Below, piece by piece: positions 1-11,300 of a DNA stretch of 64,000 bases. The position numbers and the translations under genes are program-made. The number at the start of each line of letters is the position of its first letter. Within the stretch, counting starts at the first letter, position 1. The stretch lies in assembly GCF_021134715.1 (NCBI RefSeq), contig NC_060021.1, positions 6,014,001 through 6,078,000 on the forward strand. The letters are read 5' to 3'. The notes under the pieces are model-generated. The model was not told where the DNA came from, searched no databases, and saw nothing but the letters and a program-made list of their open reading frames with translations. Origin of the DNA: Daphnia pulex (Eukaryota > Arthropoda > Branchiopoda > Diplostraca > Daphniidae).

Positions 1-710
1 AGCGGTTCTTTTTCTGGAAGGGAGGTCGAATCGGTGGCAGGGTCACGGAGATATATCCGCGGACTGCTTGGTGGATGAATGGATGGCTTTTTTCCCTTTT
101 GGGAACAAAAGAAACGCACATACGTACGGTCGTTTGAATAGCCGAGTAGATGGGCGATAGGAAAATGTGTATACAAAGAACAAAAGAGGAACAAACTCGG
201 GGGCTGACTCCTTGTTGTTTCTGTGGAGGAATTCTTCGAGACGTGTTCGAATGTGGCGACCTTGAAGATGGATCTGCTGTCGGTATCCATTGGGCTAGAA
301 CCAGGGCCTCTGTGACTCTCCTTTGGCTTCTATTTCATTCCTCCCCTTCCACGGAAAAATAAAATAAAAAATAAAAAGTGTGTTGAGGCGATGAGGAGGG
401 TAGTCTACGTCATTAGGCAAATCAGCTGTTTCTACCTGTGTGTGTGTTTTCTTCTTCTTCTTTCGAATCATCACACAAACATATCCACGACGACTCCGCC
501 TTCCGCTGGCCGCTTCAAAAGAATAGATTCTATTCAATTAGGGACTGTGAATTGGAAATGCTAATTCCCATTGACCTTAATGATCCCGTCTTGTTGTGTA
601 GGCGCATGTATCGCTTTTGACCATCTTTTCTTCTGCTGAGGTTTCCCCTCTAATTGCTCCTTTGTTCTCCTTCATTCATTCATTCATTGATTCATTGTGT
701 TTTTCGTTAG
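1..710. other. Intronic or 5' flanking sequence of Sulf
   Basis: No coding exon was recognised. The stretch ends in a polypyrimidine tract and TTAG acceptor at 701-710, so at least its right part is intron of the sulfatase gene whose earlier exons lie outside the window. A short ATTC tandem repeat sits at about 672-690. Confidence 0.5.
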
Positions 711-1529
711 GCCGTCGAATAACGCCGGACGGATTGGGATGTGCCCTTGTGTGGACATGAATTGGTCTCCCCGGAGTCGCGAGGCCCGGAACGAGGAGCG
801 TCTGGTGCGTCAGGCGAATCGCCGCAAGATCAAGGAGGAGCGACAGAAGCGACGCCAAAAGAAATTGAGCCGCAAACGGGCCATGGTCGAGTCTCACAAC
901 GGCCAGTGCAACTACGAGAAGATGAATTGCTTCAGCCACGACAAGGATCATTGGCGGACGGCCCCGTTGTGGAACGACGGCCCCTTCTGCGTCTGCATGA
1001 ACGCCAACAACAATACGTACTGGTGCGTCCGCACGCTCAACACGACCCACAACTCGCTCTACTGCGAATTCATCACCGGATTCGTCACCTACTACGACAT
1101 GCGCATCGACCCCTACCAGCTGCGCAACATCGCCCACACCTTGTCTGAAAATCAATTGGCCTTCTTTCATCAGACGCTCGAACGGTTGCGCGTCTGCAAA
1201 GGAGCCGACTGTTTCGTCAACACTCATCCCTCCGCCGCCAAATTACTGGCGGCTAATGGGCCCGCAAAGTCGGATCCCGAAGAGGGCAAAAACGCCAGTT
1301 ATCACCTACAAAGTAGTCACCTGCTCGACAATGGGTAACGATGAATCTCAAGTTGCTCGTCTATTTGCAATTAAAGTTAAAAACGTGTCTGTTTTTCTTT
1401 TCAAAAACAAAAAAAAACAGGAGGTTGGCTAAAGTCAAACCGAGACGTGACGGATACTGGCGCCGGTCGAAGCGGCGAGAAAGGCAGACGCCAGATGTTG
1501 TTGTTGCGTCATCCAGCGCCGCCGCGTGA
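711..1529 (+). CDS. Sulf1: Extracellular heparan sulfate 6-O-endosulfatase (Sulf), C-terminal end, two exons
   Basis: Sulfs are secreted or cell-surface enzymes that remove 6-O-sulfate from heparan sulfate and so tune Wnt, FGF and BMP signalling. Only the C-terminus is here; the catalytic domain must lie upstream of the window. Exons are 711-1334 and 1421-1529. The first carries a basic segment (KIKEERQKRRQKKLSRKR), the region corresponding to the end of the hydrophilic domain, then the Cys-rich Sulf C-terminal domain with MNCFSHDKDHW, NNNTYWCVRTLN, CEFITGF and YYDMRIDPYQL, matching vertebrate SULF1/2. Reading straight on gives a stop at 1336-1338, but a GTAACG donor at 1335 and an acceptor at 1420 join in phase (GG|G) and add a basic tail ending TPDVVVASSSAAA with stop TGA at 1527-1529. 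Family identity is firm; the spliced tail is inferred from signals and phase. Confidence 0.88.
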
Positions 1530-2795
1530 TTGATCTCCGTCGTCCCTCACGGCTTCCCTTTCTTTTTCACTCCGCCTTCCCTCCTCGACAAAGTTCACTA
1601 ACTACCCCCGAGAGATTATTATAGGACACAGATGGATATAAAAGAGCAGCCAGACTCGGTCAATGTTTATATCCCCCTTCCCCTTTTTTTTTTGTTTTTA
1701 GGAAAAATTCTTCGCCTTTTTTTTTAAATCGTTTTGATTTTGTTATTTTCGCCGGATCGTTTATATCCCCTAGATGTTTATCGTTCGCGGTTTTCTGTAA
1801 AACAGATGAAGGATTCACATTCTCAGTCGTGTCCCGACTTTTCGTATTAGAGCGGGAGCAAAGTGCCAAAACGTCACATTTTCTTGCCGACGAATGGGAA
1901 TCGGATCTTGACAAAATTATTGACTTCTTTCTCTCCCGTTTCTTTTTTTAATTATTATTCTACACACAAACTTGGATGTTTTTTCCTTTTTTTTTGCTTT
2001 ATTAATTTTTTATTAAAAACTCAGAAAGAAAAACGAGAAAAAAGAAAAAAAAAATGTTGAATTTTGTTATCAAGTTTTTTTGTTTGCCATAAAATGTTTT
2101 GACTGTGGCCTCGACTTTGACTCGCGGCCACACACGAAAAATTTCTCGATATTTTTTCCCCTCTATATTTTCCTTCGTTACGCCCCGTTGTATTTTGTAT
2201 ATATTACTGAACTGCCAGAGATGTACTCCCGGATGTCGTTAGGTGGCTCTACCATCTGGAATTTTGTTTTTGATTTCACGTTGCTTACCTTTTCCGTGTG
2301 TGTATAAACACCCGACAGTTCCACGGCGAGGAACAAGGTGAAAAGAAAAACAACGGAGACGAGCAATGCCCTAAATTGCCGTTTCAATATTGTTCCATGG
2401 ATTTCTTCTCTTTGGATGTTAAAATCTTAAAAAAGGCTGTGTTCATTATTTCTGAGCTGGTTTCTGTTGACTATAAGTGTGTAGCCATATTTTTGTGTAT
2501 TTGTTGATTCTCTCTACGTTCAAATGATGTGAATACTCCGTCATCTCTATTTGCCATTTCAAACTGTTCATTTTTTTGTCGTAAAGTGTTTTTTTTAATG
2601 TCGTTGATTAAACACGGAAAATCACGGAAAATACATTGACTATTTATTCGCGTTATGCTGAAAAAAACTATATTTGAACATGGGTTTGGAAAGATGGTTG
2701 TCAATGACCATTTTGGCAAACTTTACAGCAAGCATAAAGAATTTGACAATTATTGTGAAGTTAATCATCTTGGAGAATAATCTGCTTTTTGGTTT
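1530..2795. other. Intergenic, AT-rich, with an isolated TATA-like element
   Basis: No coding exon recognised. The first part should be the 3' UTR of Sulf. A TATAAAAG element lies at about 1637-1644 on the plus strand with a GAGCAGCC tract after it, but no gene clearly starts from it. The rest is A/T homopolymer-rich. Confidence 0.5.
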
Positions 2796-4500
2796 GTGCT
2801 GCACTTGAAATTGGCTTTTAATAGCTCGAAACTCCTCCCATGGGATGGGTTAGTTGTTGGCACCAAAGTTACACAAGTTATAGAATTTTATATCAAATTT
2901 TTATCAGCTTGGTTTCGTTGCAATACAGACTGCAAAAATGATCCCAAAAGCTGCATAAGGTATGCATTGTTTTACACAGTACTTTTTGGTTTACACAAGT
3001 ATTTTTAATTTTTTAAGATTTATTTCAACATTGAATGTTTAGTGAAAACTTTATAAAGATGGCTGCTATCAGAGTGTCTGAAGGATATTGCATCTGAAGG
3101 ATATCGACCAGCAAAAGGTATATTTCACTTTTTTCCTTCTCAAATTTAACTATGACTTAATTTTTACCTGGTTGTCATTTCAGATACCAAAGAGCCTGCC
3201 ACTCTTGAGACCTATCGCATAAAGTCGGAAGATTTTACACCTTTCATTGATGTGCCGTCAATTAATTGAAAATTATTTGCTGCTGTCGCAAAAGGATCTA
3301 CAGGTCTGGGAAACAAATCCGGAAGAATTTGGTAATTAAACTGATTTTTTAATTCCTTAATTTTGAATTTAAAAAATATATTTGTTTTACTAGCCGCTGA
3401 AGAAGGTGGAGAAGCTTGGAAATACAGTCTTAGGGTGTGTATGGAAATACTAAATTATAAATATCGTATTGCGACTATGAATTCTGTCGTTTTTTTAGCC
3501 TTGTACGGGATGTTTACTTCTAAGTCTCTTCCAGGAATATCAATCGATCTTGAGTCCCGTACTGATTTCAATGCTCAACGAGAGCATGGGACTGATACCA
3601 CCAGATGATATGAATCGTATAATCAAGAAGGATTATGCGATGCTATTGGACTTGCAGCCTTTGAATTATTCGATGAGGTGGATTTTGATCGCTGGTTTAG
3701 TCAGGTTAGTAACATTTGACAACTATTTGTAACAGTAACTGATTCCCTTCCATTCAAAGGTTTTGTTGCAAGAACTTCGCGTTAAAGAGAATAACTACCG
3801 TATTCTACGACGAAGGGTGGTCTGGCTATTGGGTCATTGGATTGGTGTTAAACTACCTGTTGACCTCCGACCCTTGATTTACGAAACGGTAACAATTGTC
3901 ACTTCTTTCTCCCATATTTGTGTGATTACGTCGTTTTTGTGTTTAAACTAAAAGGTCATTGGTTTAATGGAACCCAGCGAAGATCTTGTCATTTGACTGT
4001 CTGCTGCTGTGACATTGCGATCAGCTCCGGATGACTTTTGAGTTCAACGCCGAGCAATTTCTTCCGTTTCTAGAACGCTCTTTCTCATTGTTATTCACTC
4101 TTTTGAAAGAGACTGAAGAATGTGAAACCAAAGTTTGTTACATAAATTTTTGTTCGATCAATACTTTTGTTTTTCATTGTTATCTTTTTGCCTTTTAGAT
4201 GAATGTGTTAAATGTGATGTCGCTTCTCATCGAATTACTGGGGAACCAAATGAAGCCTTTTCTCGGTACGTTGCTGCAACTCCTTCCCGCTTTATGGGAT
4301 GCTTCTGAGGAGCACAATCTTCTACGGTGCGCTATTATTAGCACCCTCGTTCATGTTGTTAAGGTAAATTGTATTTTTTAACTATGTATTATTGGCCTGT
4401 TTAATCACTTTATTACTATTAAACAACCAGGGAGTAGGAGGTAATAGTGAAGATCTGCTTCATTGTCTGCTACCAGTTGTTTTCCTTATTGTTTAGAACT
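2796..4500 (+). pseudogene. Decayed, intron-retaining partial copy of importin-11
   Basis: Importin-11 (RanBP11) is a HEAT-repeat nuclear import receptor of about 970 residues. Translated exons here match its central part in order: EGYRPAK (about 3090-3117), a block from 3184 with LETYRIKSEDF then RQLIENYLLL in another frame, AAEEGGEAWKYSLR (3395-3439), PCTGCLLLSLFQEYQ (from 3500), FELFDEVDFDRWFSQ (to 3703), VVWLLGHWIGVKL (3760-3888), a block from 3955, MNVLNVMSLLIELL (4199-4363) and GVGGNSEDLLHCLLP (from 4431). Splice sites between blocks are still recognisable, so this is not a processed pseudogene. Breaks seen: frameshifts near 3253, 3632 and 4037, and an in-frame TGA at 3994-3996 where the family has Arg (a CGA-to-TGA change would explain it). 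N- and C-terminal parts are missing; a functional copy is presumably elsewhere. The left limit is uncertain. Confidence 0.85.
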
Positions 4501-5706
4501 AGGATCTGAAAATCTCATTATATGCTGTGATATTCTTATAATCGTAATTTTTCACTAGTAGATGGAACAGGGATTCCTTAACCTTATTTCCTAGATGGGG
4601 AATTTATTTTAGCGATGCGGTCGTTTTCCATGTGTTTCTATATGGAATTTAATGTCAGAATATGTTTCTTTGTGTCTCCCATTAGTCTAATATGGAGTTT
4701 AAAAATTTTTTAAATGTTCAAGCTGCAATAATATGTAACAAATCAATACTAAATGAGAACTCGGAAAATTGTAGCCTTTTTTTCTGCTGAGTTCATCGTT
4801 TTACCTGTGTCTTATTTTTTTTCTAGGTAAAATTACAGTTGAGTTTTACAGTACGTAAGTACCGTAACGTTAACTTAAGCTCTCTGCAAACAGGAGTTCT
4901 GGAGAAGTACGTGATACCGAGGTAATAACTAATAAAGGAGACGCTAGACGAACGAACACATTTCCGCGTTGATATCGTGCTTCGTATAAATTTCACTCCT
5001 GTCGTGTTGCTCTCTATTTGGCTATTCGAACGTAGTATTAGTTTACAATAATACTTACAATAATTGCCGGAAGTGGAATCACGGACGACGGACAAGCTCG
5101 ACACACTGGATCACGTCATCACCGCCACTAAGACCGTCATATCCGTATCCGACGCACCGGTTCGGATTTACCAATCCGTGTTTTAATTAGTCTGTTTGGC
5201 ACCTCAAGCTCATCAGATTTATTTGTATCCGATTCTTTTCTCGTGATGTTAACATTTGGTCCTTCGAAAAGCAATCCATCCGTTCCGTTCAGTCGTTCGT
5301 GGCAAGCGTGGATGAAACTATTGGCTGTTAGTAGGTGGCTAAAGTTACGAGGTGTATTCGTGAAATTCCACCATTTAATTTAGAGATACTGATTGAAAAT
5401 GTTTTCTTAATCCACGGCAGATTTATGATATCTTATATATTCAGTAAAAAAAAACAATGGTCCTTGTGGTTAACTACATCTTTTTTCTTTTCTGCCTATA
5501 CGTTTTAAAACACAAGTTACAAATAATCCGGTAAGCAAATAAGCTGGTGGGTACACAGTTAAGCATTTGTATTGGTTTACATCATAAAACCTGTCGACAG
5601 AAACTTAAGTTTGTATCCCCAATTTAAACATTTCGGACAATTTGACAGGTCATGAAAGCAAATTACTCAAATAAAATCTTGCGAACCATCTTGTTTCTGT
5701 TCTTAC
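4501..5706. other. Intergenic, with a compositionally distinct block near 4.84-5.35 kb
   Basis: No coding exon recognised. The block at about 4840-5350 is less AT-rich than both flanks and holds a possible polyadenylation motif (AATAAAGG near 4931). It could be an old repeat such as a solo LTR, but no terminal repeats or target duplication could be identified by eye. Sequence from 5440 on is AT-rich and leads into the 3' end of the putative snoRNA host gene. Confidence 0.3.
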
Positions 5707-5867
5707 CCCAAACTTTCCGGTACGCCAAAACTAATACCTGGGAACAATCAACTTTACATTTGAGATGGGACCAATATTTCAGCCAGTTCGCTCAAAAACC
5801 TGTATAATTTAATTTAAATAAATTACATGTCTACATAATAATACTGATTTTAATTGTACGGCATTAA

Positions 5868-5941
5868 GTATCAGACTGCAAGGAGTTTTTAAATCAGTTG
5901 TTCATACAATTTTTTGCGAACCATCCTGTTTTCATCACATT
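5868..5941 (-). ncRNA. Candidate C/D-box snoRNA, copy 1
   Basis: On the minus strand a perfect C box (GTGATGA, plus 5932-5938) and a D box (CTGA, plus 5871-5874) are about 68 bases apart. The sequence just before the D box (ACTCCTTGCAGT) and an internal block (GGATGGTTCGC) are shared with the copy at 7235-7309, while the rest differs, as expected for paralogous guides. A terminal stem is weak. The target RNA was not assigned. Confidence 0.55.
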
Positions 5942-6532
5942 CTAAACATACCATATAAATTAAATGAAACATGCAATACCTAATCTCCAAACGCGTGTTA
6001 CACCAATGTCGCCTTTAATTCAGCCAACCATCATGTGTATTTCACATTTTAGTCCCAACTTCAGATGGCCAGGATTCCGAAGCATTCATCCCTTTGTTAC
6101 TGCCAGAAAGCACAATGATACCAGGAGAGGCAAAAGCCAACATTAGCAATGCAGTTTTACTTGTTCAGGAAGAAACGATCTGGACAGTATCGTACCATCA
6201 AAGTGTCTGTCCCCTGAAATGTTATAGAAGCACACCAAGCACATTTAGAAAATCCGCCATTCAAACGCAAATGACGTCTTTACTTTAAATTCAGAAGGTG
6301 CTAAGTAGACACAGAGATGAACTAACCTGATTTTAAGTAAAAGACCGGACAGCCCGCCATCAAACCGTTGATAACTACCACTGACAGTGAATCCTGACAA
6401 CATAAATGAATGTTTAAAAGTGTTTTTTTTAAAGAAAAACCCATTCAACATCAGTAAGAAGTATTGTCCACACAGAATATTTTCAGGTTTCAAATGTCTA
6501 AAAGCATCAAAGCATAAAAATAGTCGACAAGG

Positions 6533-6629
6533 ATAATTATAAATCGCTTACAATTCAGAAGAACACGGAAACGCGCTGAATAATTATAAATCGCTTACAA
6601 TTCAAAAGAACACGGAAACGTACAGCTGA
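6533..6629. repeat. Direct tandem duplication of a 47-50 base unit
   Basis: Unit 1 (6533-6579) and unit 2 (6580-6629) are nearly identical, each starting ATAATTATAAATCGCTTACA and ending in GCTGA. They differ by one substitution in the middle and a few bases before the end. The duplication lies inside the putative snoRNA host gene. Confidence 0.85.
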
Positions 6630-6757
6630 AACCCAGGTCGGCGGATACTGCTTGTAGAGTTTTGCGATACTTAACCGCCGAATCCTGCAAATACAAGCAT
6701 AAAAACCACATGTGTAGTTACACTGAATACCATATTTCATTTCATGCTTGAATTAAT

Positions 6758-6832
6758 CAATCAGATAAAAATTTCCACATGATATGGTACACATCTCGGC
6801 AGGAACCATTGAATTAATATTTACATCATTTG
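6758..6832 (-). ncRNA. Candidate C/D-box snoRNA
   Basis: On the minus strand a near-consensus C box (ATGATGT, plus 6823-6829) and a D box (CTGA, plus 6761-6764) are about 69 bases apart. The bases flanking the boxes (CAA before C, TTG after D) form a three-pair terminal stem. It lies about 43 bases inside an intron that starts with GTAAGC at 6871 and about 75 bases before the next acceptor (6684). It shares a GGTTC block with the other two candidates. The target is not assigned. Confidence 0.45.
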
Positions 6833-7234
6833 CGAAATTGCTGATCAAGAATAACAAAGATATATGCTTACCATCCACGCAGACCCACACTGTGCCGCGT
6901 AGTTTCCCTCGAAATTGCCAACTAGCGAACAGCCTGCATTGACTAAAATTTTAATTTAAACGATTACACCAATGACCAAACTTCAGGGTTATCAGACATA
7001 AAACTTTCAGAGGTCAGTACCAGAAATCCCTTTCATTACATAAATTCAATGACAATGTCTAGTTTATTTGTCCTCATTCTTAAAAAAAAAAGTAACAAAA
7101 AAAATACTCACATAAACCAAGCAATGAAGCCGCCATCAACAACCAGACCTGCACCAGACCTGGTTGAAACATGACAAGAAAAAAGTATTTAAGACTAATT
7201 TCCAAACCCCAATCACTAGACAATTCAAAATTAG

Positions 7235-7309
7235 TTTTCAGACTGCAAGGAGTTTAGAAATCACAGTTGCTCATTCACAATTTAGCGAACCATCCTATTT
7301 TCATCAAAT
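7235..7309 (-). ncRNA. Candidate C/D-box snoRNA, copy 2
   Basis: On the minus strand a C box (TTGATGA, plus 7301-7307) and a D box (CTGA, plus 7238-7241) enclose about 68 bases. The D-box-proximal guide ACTCCTTGCAGT is identical to copy 1 at 5868-5941 and the GATGGTTCGC block is kept, whereas the sequence between has diverged. It sits in an intron between candidate exons 7354-7392 and 7112-7148. Conservation limited to boxes and guide supports a functional pair. Confidence 0.55.
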
Positions 7310-8322
7310 AACAATACATAAAATGAAAAATGAAAGAGCATTACTTGACTTACTCGTGGTTTCATCCCAGCTGCCATATCAAGTCAGTGGCCCTATACTC
7401 AAATTAAAGAACAATAACAGTTAAAAAGGGTATGAATAGCAAGATGGGTTTCACATCTTAAATATTAACACTCTAGATTGGACATCATTTCGCCCTAGTT
7501 CAAGCAAATTCTTTCTTCACGCTAATTAAGCTCAGGAACCATGAAATAATCATTTGACCAATTTAATCAACATATTATTAAGCATCCATTGCTGGAATTT
7601 AAAAAAAAGCGATGTAAACTTTAAAAATAGGCCTACATTTACCCAATTTACATCGCCACGTGAGAATGACATCAGATTTCTGTAAGATGAAGGAACAACC
7701 AATACCTCTGAATCATACAGCAGCTGAGACAAGAATGATTATTTAAATCTTTCTTTCCTTATAAGAAAACAAGAAAACCATTGGTTTAAACAACGTTGCC
7801 AAAAAGGTCTCCTGGCGTGCTGGCAATTAAGAAAATAAATTTAAATTGTAAAATGTTAATTGTAAATAAAAGATAAGAAACCAAGGCCTACAAAATCTAA
7901 ATTACATTTCTAACAGGACTAGTCTTCCTATGAAATTAGGAATTTCTGAGGTGCTAAGAAGTAGAAGTAGAACCAGAGATCAGCCAGGCCAGAGCAGAGA
8001 CTTGGGAGTTGGGAGTAGTTCAATCTGAGTTCACTGATTTTAGAGCGCGCTCAGAGATTCAACACCACAGAGGTGCCAACCATGAAGCACGATAATGTCC
8101 TTGACACGTGTCAGAGCTATGGAATACTTTTAAACTACTTTACTTTTTTTACTGTTTAAATTTTCTTTTATCTTGGTTCTCAATATTCTGATCAGGCAAC
8201 GCAGGAGGTTGCAGCAGACGACTTTTCGATATACGAGTTGTGCACATTCACACGTGCTCTCAATCGAATGTCAGATTTTCGGTTGATTTGAATTATTTTC
8301 ATATTCTTTACCTTGTTCGAAA

Positions 8323-11300
8323 ATGGGGTTGACAAAGCAATATCTTCGTTATATTCCCGGTCCAATATTCAATGTGATTGCAAGCTTAAAGTCCAATGCC
8401 GTGTTTGTCGAATTGAGAGCTCAAGTTGGTCGATATGTGGCTGCCGGAGCTTGCGAAAATGTCATCATTTGGGACTCGAAAACTGGAGAAAAGGTCTATA
8501 AACATTTCTTTATAATTTGTAGATAAAACTCACACTCTTTTATTTTTGTTTGCAGATCAACACTTTGTTGGGTGAGAAGCATTGTGTCACTATGTTGAAA
8601 ACGAGCCCCAATAACAGACAAATCGCTGTTGGATACGAAGATGGTGTTGTCAGACTATTTGATCTTAACAGTGGAGAATGTTTGGTTACTTTTAGTGGAC
8701 ATAAAAGTGCTGCTACATGTTTGTCATTTGACATAGAAGGCATGAGGCTTGTGTCTGGAGCAAAAGACACAAACATCATTGTCTGGGACACTGTGGCGGA
8801 AGCTGGCCTTTTCCGATTGAGTGGGCACAAGGGCCCCATTACTAAATGCTGTTTTCTTGAGAGCCAAAACATTTTGGTTAGTAGTTCACTGGACACGTTG
8901 GTCAAATTCTGGGACCTCGACACCCAGCACTGTTTCAAAACCCTGGTGGGTCACAGATCTGAGGTATGGGAAATGGTCGTCATGAAAAACGATCGCTACT
9001 TGGTCACTGGATGCGGCGACAGTGAACTCAGAGTGTGGAAAATACGCTTCCCTGACTCTGAGGAAGATGACGAGAAGCAGAAAGCCACTCCCAAGAAAAC
9101 CCGGAGAGATTCCGACGATGAAGAAGAAAAGAATGAAGATGGCAACGAAGAAGAGGATGATGACAACAGCATTCTTCAGTGCACCAAAATTGGAACAATT
9201 TTGAGACAGGGTCGCGATCGAGTCCTTAGCATGGTGACGGACCCGAGTCGTACTATTTTGTCGTGCCACGGAATGGATTCCATCGTGGAACTGTTTCGTT
9301 TCCACGACGAAGAAGAAATTCAAAAAATATTCAGCAAACGCCAACGGAAATTCAAAAAGCAAAATCCAGAATCGACGGAAGAATTGACTGTTGCCCTGCA
9401 AGATGAGGTGCTGCGAATCAAATCCGTCCAGGCTTCCGGCAAAGTCAAAGCTATCGACGTCCACGTTTCTACCAAAGGAGAGCTCAGGTTGTTGGCATTG
9501 TTACGCGGCAATTCGTTCGAGATCCACGTTGTGGATACCAAAGTCTCCAACAAAAATGACGCAACTAAAGTCGGGGCTCTGTCCATCCCCGGACATCGCA
9601 CAGATGTACGAGCCCTTTGTTTCAGCTCGGACAAGATTGCTTTGGCATCAGCCAGTGGCGAGTCATTGAAAATCTGGAACCGAGGCTCCCAGAATTGTAT
9701 CCGAACAATGGCGTGTGATTACGCCCTGTCGATTCTCTTCGCCACTGGCGACCGCAACGTGATCGTCGCCACGAAGACGGGCAAGCTTCAAATCTTCGAC
9801 ATTGCAGCCGGACGACTGCTGGAAGAAATTCGAGCTCACGAGGGCGAAGCCTGGACTGTGGCCATGAGCCCAGATCTTCGAGGAATAGCCAGTGGAGGCG
9901 CCGACAAGAGCGTGAAATTTTGGCAATTTGAATTGGTGGTGGACAAGGCAGTGGAGGAAGAAGATGAGGACGGCCAGATGAGAGGACACGGCGGTAAAAG
10001 AATGAGTCTGACCCACACGAAGACGTTACAGTTGGAAGAAGATGTCCTTTGCGTTCGATTTAGCCCCGACCAACGTCTCATTGCGGTTTCTCTGCTCGAT
10101 TCGACCGTGAAAATTTTCTTTGCCGACACGCTTAAATTCTTTTTGTCACTCTACGGTCACAAGTTCCCCGTTCTCTGTATGGATATTTCTTACGATTCCA
10201 CTACCATCATCACCGGTGGTGCCGACCGCAACATCAAAATTTGGGGGTTAGTTGGGACACAACAGATGATCAGCGATCTTAAAAATTAATCCCTATTGAA
10301 TTCTATTAATAGATTGGACTTTGGCGATTGCCATCGGTCCATTTTCGCTCACGAGGACAGCATCCTGGGACTGCAGTTCGTCTCCAAGACGCATCTCTTT
10401 TTCTCCTGCGGCAAGGACGGCAAGCTGAAGCAGTGGGACGCGGACAATTTCGAGAACATCACGACCTTATCGGGTCATCACGGACAAGTGTGGACGCTGG
10501 CCGTTAGTGAGGATGGCAAGTACGTCAGCACGGCTGGACACGATCGCTCTATTCGTTTATGGGAGCGCACCCAGGAACCGCTGGTGCTCGAGGATGAACG
10601 CGAGACTCAGCGTGAAGCTGAAGCCGACCAGGTTTTTCTTTCTTTCTTTTTGGTCTTGTTTTCTTTCTTTTCTTTTTTTCCCTCCCGATTTGCCGCTAGA
10701 AAAAACTTGCTCCCATTCCACTTGAATTATTCCAATTGGCGTTTGGGGGCAACCTTCATTTTACAAATCGGTTAATAATATTCGCAACATTCCCCCATAG
10801 CCTCGAGCCTTTCAAATTGCACGAACCATAGAAACATTCAATTCCGCCTCTTCTTCTTGAACAACAACAACAACAAAAAAAGAAAGAAAATAATTGAGAC
10901 CGAGGAGTTATTTTTGGCCCCGCCGGCAAAGAGAAAGGCTGGGCCATTGCTCTCGTGTTTCTTGTGAAATAATAAACTACCATCATGATTTCGCCCCCTA
11001 TTTTCATTGATTTGTATTGATTTGTCCTTTTGTTATTTTTATCTGCGATTTTGTCAGGCATTGGCTCTTGGCGAGGACCGGGTGATGCCCGGCATCAAGG
11101 CGGGCGAGGAAGCCTCCCTGCCCGGCCGCAAAACGGTGGAAACTGAACGGGCAGCCGAGAGGATCATGGAAGCTGTCGAAGTTCACAAGGAAGTCTCGCA
11201 GCAGTTGGCCGAGTACCGTGAAAAAATCGATCTTCATCAGCAATCCGGCCGGAATGCCAGTGAAGCTCCCGCCGCTCCTCAACTCCATCCGCTGATGGTG

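Larger units (their letters stand above)
5707..8110 (-). ncRNA. Putative non-coding snoRNA host gene (minus strand)
   Basis: There is no long ORF, but on the minus strand there is a chain of short segments bounded by good splice sites: 7354-7392 (donor GTAAGT), 7112 to 7148 or 7159 (donor GTGAGT), 6872-6933 (donor GTAAGC), 6327-6393 (donor GTTAGT) and 5707-5737 (donor GTAAGA). A further acceptor lies at 6684. Candidate C/D-box snoRNAs sit in the introns at 7235-7309, 6758-6832 and 5868-5941. Two of them lie roughly 75-85 bases from the next acceptor, the spacing typical of intron-encoded C/D snoRNAs. Tiny exons without coding potential that alternate with snoRNAs are the hallmark of host genes such as UHG/GAS5. 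The 5' end is placed loosely near 8.1 kb, about 200 bases from the WDR3 start on the other strand. Ends and some exons are uncertain. Confidence 0.5.

Noticed and set aside
5655-5710. Third copy of the GATGGTTCGC snoRNA block
   Set aside because: The C box is missing and no D box lies at the right distance, so it is at most a degenerate remnant.
8540-10129. Long frames on the minus strand and other plus frames across WDR3
   Set aside because: They are shadows of the WDR3 exons and carry no independent motifs or splice logic.
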